64,000 nt of DNA from Vibrio furnissii CIP 102972 (lineage in GTDB: Bacteria > Pseudomonadota > Gammaproteobacteria > Enterobacterales > Vibrionaceae): the NCBI RefSeq assembly GCF_000176175.1, contig NZ_ACZP01000014.1, forward strand, positions 372,001-436,000. Reading direction: 5' to 3'. Shown here in pieces: positions 57,001 to 64,000 of the stretch (positions within the stretch are counted from its first letter, which is position 1; each line of letters opens with the position of its first letter). A program made the translations under genes and the position numbers. The notes under the pieces are model-generated. The model saw nothing but the letters and a program-made list of their open reading frames with translations. It was not told where the DNA came from and made no database searches.

Positions 57001-57832
57001 AATGGCACATTTTGCCGACCTGCCGATTCTGGCCATGACCGCCAATGCCATGCCAGAAGACAAGGTGGCGTGTCTGAATGCCGGCATGAACGATCACATC
57101 GCCAAACCCTTCCACATTGGTGAAGTGGTCGAAAAAATCCTGCAATACACCAGCGCCGTGCAGCAAGAAGCGCCTTCGGTCGCAGCCGAAGAGACGCAGT
57201 CGGCGCGCCCGTTACAAGCGATTGCATACGGAGAGACCCATCATATTGATGTGACAACCGCCATTGAACGCCTTGGCGATCGCAGCATTTACGCACGCGT
57301 TGTGCAGCAATTTGCCGATGACATTCAGCAGGCGATTCCACAATTTCAGCAACCCCAGCTCCCCGCGAAAACGGCGCGTTTGCTGTATCACAGCCTGAAA
57401 AGTGGCGCGGCCAGTTGTGGGCTGGCCTCTCTGGCGAAAAAACTGCAACAGGCCGAGCAATACTGCGCGCAAGATCCCGACAGTGTCATCGCACGCAACA
57501 GCAGTTTGCTGGCGGAGGTCTTGGTGGCACATTCTCGCTTGCGCAACCTGCATGACTTGCTGCTCGCCGACCACGCCGACTCAAATCACCCTGACACCAC
57601 TGGGGTTAAATTTTCTGAACTGGATTCAAAAATCGAGCAACTTTTCCATTGTTTGAAGACATCGAACATGGCTGCAATGAGTTTATTTGATGAAATTCAT
57701 GAACAACTTCAATATATTGATGCATATCAGACAGAGGAACTGTCTACGCATATGCAGAATCTGGCATTCGAACAAGCCGCTGCAATTTTAGGACAAATCA
57801 AAACGAAAAAAGGCTTAGCCGATGCATCATAA
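54026..57832 (+). CDS. CHASE-domain hybrid sensor kinase with two receivers and HPt
   Basis: Protein of 1268 residues. TM1 is about 10-30, a periplasmic CHASE domain about 65-280 (RGVRGAVMTAGLDNFDYDQM), TM2 about 310-330. Then come a coiled coil, a PAS domain (about 370-500), HisKA with His542 (MSHELRTP) and HATPase (LNLAGNAIKFTEAGE, GTGLGLSIVK). Receiver 1 has Asp832 (LFIDWKLPG), receiver 2 has Asp975 (LVLMDVQMPDMDG), and HPt has His1122 (LYHSLKSGAASCG). AAGGGA precedes the ATG at 54026. It overlaps the next gene by 11 nt; its HPt probably feeds that response regulator. Confidence 0.94.
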   Translation: MPKQTPPIYKTLLNVLWLPLIIFGLGYLVATYLDSQQQQQNRQTIQRELDVRLKQISEGVVERVTLYQYGIRGVRGAVMTAGLDNFDYDQMQTYTQTRDYPLEFPGARGFGLIRFILPDQKNAFVTKAAAERPDQHYDIRTLTPHNDSLFLIQYIEPENRNREAVGLDIGSESMRRDAALNAARYNEVRLTAPITLVQASKKTKQGFLILMPIYQHNDVPARIDQRLQELTGWSYAPILIDEVLSSVSGLKDDVSLSIADVTNGAPQPFFSRGTNEADTPYQTQQIIWLFGRDWALNLTAKQSFVDSLPLPPNEYIYREILGSTLVIMLIVFSLQLVTTRRAQAAKHEAELALATEQALKEANAKLEQQVAERTEAMAQINAMQRTILSSAGYAIIASDLDGIITVFNPSAEKLLGYTAAEMVGVCTPSRFHLMEEVATRAKQLSQELGETIHPGFDVFVAKARLGFVDITRWTYVHKNGHHIPIRLIVSCLLDDHQEPVGYLGIAYDLTETLQREKELAEAKELAEQANRAKSDFLANMSHELRTPMNAILGLLQIAQNTDLNKQQRDYLNKTQNAAQSLLVLLNDILDFSKVEAGKMEIEQQPFSLPELMHETGILLSSNLQHKHLEIIYQIDEDVPTYLIGDSLRLRQILLNLAGNAIKFTEAGEVKVSIQTESHNGDRCVLRITVSDTGIGMTEEQQRIVFQGFSQAESSISRRYGGTGLGLSIVKHLVGLMEGSVQVKSEQGVGSEFSFTVNLGCVDEERQPEPSAELPNGLQVLIVEDNNTARLIFDDLLQRLGCHVTAVADAEHALDTIEQADANGQPFDLLFIDWKLPGMDGLSLTQSVRHGMALSKTPLVVMATAFGRELLDEHLEETQSLLDALLVKPVTPDMVKNTLLDVVNNRNQPRDEQLGYRAQSQALLGLKLLLVEDNPTNRLVATELLSQQGATIVEAESGVEALAALDQQEFSLVLMDVQMPDMDGYETTRRIRQMAHFADLPILAMTANAMPEDKVACLNAGMNDHIAKPFHIGEVVEKILQYTSAVQQEAPSVAAEETQSARPLQAIAYGETHHIDVTTAIERLGDRSIYARVVQQFADDIQQAIPQFQQPQLPAKTARLLYHSLKSGAASCGLASLAKKLQQAEQYCAQDPDSVIARNSSLLAEVLVAHSRLRNLHDLLLADHADSNHPDTTGVKFSELDSKIEQLFHCLKTSNMAAMSLFDEIHEQLQYIDAYQTEELSTHMQNLAFEQAAAILGQIKTKKGLADAS

Positions 57833-58769
57833 CTCTTTTTCTCCAGAGTTAATGGCAGAACCCAAATTCACCGTGTTAGTGGTCGATGATCAGCCCACCA
57901 ATATTCAGTTGATCTACCAGTTACTGAAAAAAGAGTACGATGTTCTGATGGCCACCTCCGGCCAACAAGCGCTCGCGGTCTGCCGCGAACACAAACCGGA
58001 TCTGATTTTGATGGATGTGTTGATGCCAGACATGAACGGCTGGGACACCTGTCAAACCCTCAAACGCGATCCGGACATCGCCACCATTCCGGTCATTTTC
58101 GTCACCGCCCTCACCGATCAAGACGATGAGAATGCCTGTTGGGATGCGGGCGCGGTCGATTTTCTACAAAAACCGATCAACGCCAATACACTCAAGCACC
58201 GCGTGCGTGCGCACCTGACCTTAAAGCATCAATCCGATTTGCTGCGCTCACTGGCTTATGTCGATGGCCTGACGGGGGTGAGTTCACGCCGCCATTTTGA
58301 TCAGTACCTCGACACGCAACTGGGCCATGCCTTTCGTAAACAGGAAAGCTTGGGCGTGCTGTTAATCGACATCGACTTTTTCAAGCAGTACAACGATCGC
58401 TACGGCCATATCGCCGGAGATGACGCATTGCGCCAAGTCGCGCAAAACCTGAAACAGAGCTGCCTGCGTTCTACGGATCTCGTGGCACGTTATGGCGGTG
58501 AAGAGTTTGTGATGGTGCTGCCCGATACCGACGAAGCGGGGCTGGCGCACATTGCCCAGCGCATCAAACATCAACTTGAACAGCAGGCAATCGCGCACAC
58601 CGGTTCGCCAACTGCGCTACTCACCGTCAGCGCGGGCGGCGCGATTTATTGGCCGGGAGAGCAACCGGGCAGCACCGAAGCGATGTTGATGCTCGCCGAC
58701 ACCATGCTCTACAAAGCCAAAGCGCAAGGACGCAATCAAAGCTGCGTCGAAGCGCTTCAGCTCAAATAA
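57822..58769 (+). CDS. PleD-like receiver-GGDEF diguanylate cyclase
   Basis: Protein of 315 residues. The receiver (about 15-135) has VLVVDDQPTN, phosphoacceptor in LILMDVLMPDMNGW and FLQKP. The GGDEF domain (about 150-310) has YGGEEFVMVLP. The I-site RSTD lies five residues before the GGEEF, so product inhibition is expected. The ATG overlaps the end of the hybrid kinase gene, so kinase and cyclase form one phosphorelay that sets c-di-GMP. An internal ATG at 57852 is the alternative start. Confidence 0.94.
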   Translation: MHHNSFSPELMAEPKFTVLVVDDQPTNIQLIYQLLKKEYDVLMATSGQQALAVCREHKPDLILMDVLMPDMNGWDTCQTLKRDPDIATIPVIFVTALTDQDDENACWDAGAVDFLQKPINANTLKHRVRAHLTLKHQSDLLRSLAYVDGLTGVSSRRHFDQYLDTQLGHAFRKQESLGVLLIDIDFFKQYNDRYGHIAGDDALRQVAQNLKQSCLRSTDLVARYGGEEFVMVLPDTDEAGLAHIAQRIKHQLEQQAIAHTGSPTALLTVSAGGAIYWPGEQPGSTEAMLMLADTMLYKAKAQGRNQSCVEALQLK

Positions 58770-58797
58770 CGCCCTGCGAAATAGCGGACAGAAAACG

Positions 58798-58820
58798 GCC
58801 CCCCAGCCTAGCTGGGGGGC
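58798..58820 (+). terminator. GC-rich hairpin after the PleD-like gene
   Basis: Perfect 10-bp stem GCCCCCCAGC/GCTGGGGGGC with loop CTA. No clear U-run, so it may be a terminator of weak type or an mRNA stabiliser. Confidence 0.6.
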
Positions 58821-58826
58821 TCTAGA

Positions 58827-58856
58827 CAAAAAAGAGCCACGACAAGGCGTGGCTCT
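58827..58856 (-). terminator. Rho-independent terminator of the ast operon
   Basis: Perfect 9-bp stem AGAGCCACG/CGTGGCTCT. The A-run on the plus strand (58828-58833) gives the U-run on the minus transcript, 27 nt after the astE stop. Confidence 0.9.
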
Positions 58857-58882
58857 CGGTGACCGTGATGCGGTGATGCAAC

Positions 58883-59875
58883 TCAGGCAATCCATTCATC
58901 TAGCGACGAGCGGGTCAGCATCAATCCAGCACGTAAGCCCGGACGAACGCCGCTATTCGGGAAGATCAGCCATTCCTTTTCCTGCTGAACTCGGTATTCC
59001 GTGTCCCCATCTTGCGCCAGCAGTTCACCCCGTTCAAATGCGGTAAAGTTCTCGACGCTTTCGGCGAAATTGAGCCTGAACGCTTCCGACCGTTTCGTCA
59101 GTTCCTGACTCACTTTGTACACCGGCATCGCCTCGGCGCTGTGATCCGGCGTGACTTCATCGCTGACCAGCGCTTGCAACCCCTGCTCGATACCGACAAA
59201 CTGGCTGAGGTCGTTTTCGCCAAACGGTAATGCTTTCCCCAGTTCCAAGGTGCAGCTGTCTGCGCCGCATTGTTGGCTGGAGAAGTAGCTGAACGTCGCT
59301 GCAGGTGCATGGTTGATCACCAGCGCTTCGAGGCCCACACGGCGCAGCCATTCGAGGGTGTCTGCCGGATATTTGCCACAGTCGACATGCGGCATCAGAC
59401 CAAAGCGAACATGGAACGATGGTTTGCGCGCGGTGTGCAGGTCAAAGTGCACACGTTGCGTCTCTGGCTCAGCCTGATAAAAGGTGCTAACCAGCGTTTC
59501 AATCAGCGCGGCGCGACGGGTTTCGTCACACGGCTCATAATTATGATGCTTGCCACTGAACAGGCGGTTCATGTCCACATCCAGATAGCGTTCACCACTG
59601 CGCAGCGCCGGCAGATTCCCCAGAATTACCAGCAAGCGTACCGCCAGTTTGCGCTCGCCACTGAGCAGATCCTGCACCAGTTGCGCCACAATCTCGACCG
59701 GTGCCGTTTCGTTGCCGTGAATACCGGCAGAGATCACGACACTCTTGTCGCACGCCGCTTTCGACGTGAATTCAATCACGCCGGGCGCGCTACGCTGCCA
59801 ATGTAGCGCTGGTGTTTCACCAGACTGCGGGGAATAAACATCCCCCGCCAATGTTTCGTGCAGAAATTGCATCAT
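58883..59875 (-). CDS. astE: Succinylglutamate desuccinylase
   Basis: Last step of the arginine succinyltransferase pathway: N-succinylglutamate to glutamate and succinate, in the cytosol. The 330-residue zinc enzyme shows the metal site IHGNETAPVE, HFDLHTARKPS and the catalytic TLELGKALPFG. Length is normal for AstE. It starts 9 nt after astB and ends in a terminator. ATGATG start with AGAGG upstream. Confidence 0.96.
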   Translation of the reverse strand: MMQFLHETLAGDVYSPQSGETPALHWQRSAPGVIEFTSKAACDKSVVISAGIHGNETAPVEIVAQLVQDLLSGERKLAVRLLVILGNLPALRSGERYLDVDMNRLFSGKHHNYEPCDETRRAALIETLVSTFYQAEPETQRVHFDLHTARKPSFHVRFGLMPHVDCGKYPADTLEWLRRVGLEALVINHAPAATFSYFSSQQCGADSCTLELGKALPFGENDLSQFVGIEQGLQALVSDEVTPDHSAEAMPVYKVSQELTKRSEAFRLNFAESVENFTAFERGELLAQDGDTEYRVQQEKEWLIFPNSGVRPGLRAGLMLTRSSLDEWIA

Positions 59876-59884
59876 CGCAACCTC

Positions 59885-61234
59885 TTAGCGCTGGAACGGA
59901 TAAATTGAACCCAGACCCATGATCTGCGTCAGCTCGTCCAGTGCAGTGCGGTTTTCCACCAGCAATTGTGGGTCTGCCAAATCCGCCTCGGTCAGACGAT
60001 CACGGTAGTGTTTCTCAACCCACTGCGTCAGGGACAGATACAAGCCATCGTTCATCAGGGCTTTGGGGTTCGCCGCACGCAGTTCGTCGTCGTTTAAGAC
60101 CACACGCAGACGCAAACACGCAGGACCACCGCCGTTGCACATGCTTTCACGCAGGTCGAACACTTTCACTTCGTTGATCGGGCCGCCGCTGGTCACCAGT
60201 TCATTGAGGTACGTCCACACGCGCTCGTTCTTGCGTGACTCTTCCGGGACCACAATCATCATGCGACCGTCGGCTTTGGTCAGCAGTTGGCTGTTAAACA
60301 GGTACGTACCGACCGCATCTTCCACCGACACTTTCGCTGACGGTACTTCAATTGGGGTGAATTCACAGTCAAAACGGCCCAATTTGTGGCGAATTTCGTC
60401 AAACACTTGCGCTTGATGAATAAACGCTTCCTGATGGTGGAACAGCACCGGACCATTGCTCACCGCGATCACGTCATTGTGGAACACACCTTGGTCGATC
60501 ACCTCCGGATTCTGTTGCAGGAACACAGTTTGCGATTCATCCAGTTGATGCAGACGCGCCACCGCTTCACTTGCTTCACGGGTTTGACGCGCCGGGAATT
60601 TCTGTGGTTCAACCTGACCACCAAACGCCTGACGACCGTAAACAAACACTTCCACCCCCTGCTCGCCGTAGCTGCGGCACAGGCGGTTGTGATTCGCAGC
60701 GCCTTCGTCGCCCATCAGCGCTTGCTGAGGCAGCGCCGCGTGGTGCGCAAAGTGGTTTGCATCGGCAAAAATCGCCTGCAGCGCATTGCCAGTGGTGATG
60801 TCTTCAATCGAGCGGTGGAACTTGTTGTTCAAGTTCGCCACGGTAAAGTGCACTTTGCGATCCGCCGTGTCGGCTGACGGTGACACCGTCGCCGCGTTTG
60901 CGACCCACATGGAAGAAGCCGAGCTTACATTCGCCAGCAGTTGCGGCGCTTTCTTCGCCGCCTGCGCAATCACTTCAGCATCGGTACCCGTGAAGCCCAG
61001 TTTACGCAGCGTGTGCACACATGGACGTTCTTGGGGTGGCAGTACGCCTTGTTTGAACCCCATGTCGGACAGGGTTTTCATCTTTTGCAGACCTTGCAGC
61101 GCCGCCACTTTCGGGTTTGCGACCGCATTTTTGTTGGAAGTCGAGGCCACGTTGCCAAACGACAGACCGGCATAGTTGTGCGTTAAACCGACGAGACCAT
61201 CGAAGTTCACTTCATACGCTTGTTTCACTGACAT
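59885..61234 (-). CDS. astB: N-succinylarginine dihydrolase
   Basis: Converts N2-succinylarginine to N2-succinylornithine, two ammonia and CO2. The 449-residue product has the expected length. Start [20 protein letters not shown]; catalytic Cys in [12 protein letters not shown]; other family segments are [18 protein letters not shown] and [21 protein letters not shown] precedes the ATG. It lies 24 nt after astD. Confidence 0.97.
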   Translation of the reverse strand: MSVKQAYEVNFDGLVGLTHNYAGLSFGNVASTSNKNAVANPKVAALQGLQKMKTLSDMGFKQGVLPPQERPCVHTLRKLGFTGTDAEVIAQAAKKAPQLLANVSSASSMWVANAATVSPSADTADRKVHFTVANLNNKFHRSIEDITTGNALQAIFADANHFAHHAALPQQALMGDEGAANHNRLCRSYGEQGVEVFVYGRQAFGGQVEPQKFPARQTREASEAVARLHQLDESQTVFLQQNPEVIDQGVFHNDVIAVSNGPVLFHHQEAFIHQAQVFDEIRHKLGRFDCEFTPIEVPSAKVSVEDAVGTYLFNSQLLTKADGRMMIVVPEESRKNERVWTYLNELVTSGGPINEVKVFDLRESMCNGGGPACLRLRVVLNDDELRAANPKALMNDGLYLSLTQWVEKHYRDRLTEADLADPQLLVENRTALDELTQIMGLGSIYPFQR

Positions 61235-61258
61235 AGGGGAATACTCCTTCTCGCCTTT

Positions 61259-63761
<2,503 letters not shown>

Positions 63762-63798
63762 AGTCCTGATTCCTTGTTCCTTGTTGACGATGAAAGCG

Positions 63799-64000
63799 TT
63801 ACAGCGAGACAATCCACACCGGCTGGCCAGATTGCAGCCCTGCTTCTTCCATCATTCCTTGCTCGATACTCAACTGGTTCCCTGACAACGTGCCTTCAGC
63901 AATCATGGCGCTGAAGCCGTGCAAACCTTCAAAGCCGACCAAAAACGGCATGCCTTTTCCACCGAGTGGTTGCGCTGCAATTCTGCCGCGCTGCATGCTA
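63799..64000 (-). CDS. Second AstA-like subunit, C-terminal end (cut by window end)
   Basis: The frame is open to the right edge. The last 66 residues resemble the end of Ast[19 protein letters not shown] aligns with the [17 protein letters not shown] segment, and [20 protein letters not shown] with [19 protein letters not shown]. It lies 37 nt upstream of astA on the same strand. This suggests a two-gene succinyltransferase, as in the Pseudomonas aruF-aruG pair, rather than the single astA of E. coli. The full gene is outside the window. Confidence 0.75.
   Translation of the reverse strand, partial: SMQRGRIAAQPLGGKGMPFLVGFEGLHGFSAMIAEGTLSGNQLSIEQGMMEEAGLQSGQPVWIVSL

Overview
The window looks like a Vibrio chromosome of roughly 50% GC. 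Pointers are a thermostable-hemolysin-family gene, an hmp/norR/pepT/nupC neighbourhood, a complete ast arginine-degradation cluster and dense sensory and cyclic-di-GMP signalling. From memory, the cold-shock gene, vWA 'Bat' cluster, hmp-norR, pepT and nupC resemble a stretch of Vibrio cholerae chromosome II. A species of the V. fluvialis/furnissii type would fit the base composition, but this is inference. I see no rRNA, tRNA, CRISPR array, transposase or phage gene.

Layout. 1-689 is the 3' part of a LysR regulator, closed by a 24-bp perfect hairpin. 938-7365 (minus) is a compact seven-gene operon: thermostable-hemolysin-family protein, AMP-forming acyl ligase, haem-oxygenase-fold iron oxidase, short-chain dehydrogenase, secreted TPR-like protein, OmpR-type regulator and sensor kinase. 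It reads as a small fatty-acid-derived metabolite pathway with its own two-component system and is my main candidate for an undescribed system. 7494-15240 carries a methyltransferase, a LysR regulator, a CDF transporter with an altered metal site, guaC, an outer-membrane barrel, ldhA and nnr. 15457-23791 is a signalling block: an orphan OmpR-type regulator whose receiver lacks its phosphoacceptor, a divergent BvgA/BvgS-like phosphorelay, an EAL protein, and a PAS protein coupled to a receiver-CheC-like protein.

23904-29285 holds two small membrane proteins, a ThrE-type exporter, arfA with its stop codon inside a long hairpin, a cold-shock gene whose leader encodes a possible 31-residue hydrophobic peptide, a YaeQ protein and a membrane diguanylate cyclase. 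29435-32447 is divergent hmp/norR with a sigma-54 promoter and NorR-type sites. 32508-39518 has an MscS channel, pepT, nupC, an unannotated 50-residue ORF with a perfect ribosome-binding site, a DUF4382 lipoprotein, a candidate sRNA and a cytoplasmic alpha-amylase. 39834-42773 has a FrnE-like DsbA protein, a 66-residue protein and a chemoreceptor.

43075-50802 (plus) is the MoxR-DUF58-DUF4381-BatA-BatB/C-BatD-SIMPL cluster, including a (CAGCAA)11 repeat encoding 23 consecutive Gln. 50828-58769 is a GAF-GAF-GGDEF protein, an L,D-transpeptidase and a CHASE hybrid kinase overlapping a PleD-like receiver-GGDEF protein. 58883-64000 (minus) is astA-astD-astB-astE, preceded by the 3' end of a second astA-like gene, so the succinyltransferase may be two-subunit.

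Start codons were chosen by ribosome-binding site and family N-termini; several genes start downstream of the longest possible frame. Family assignments are from motif recognition only, without database searches.
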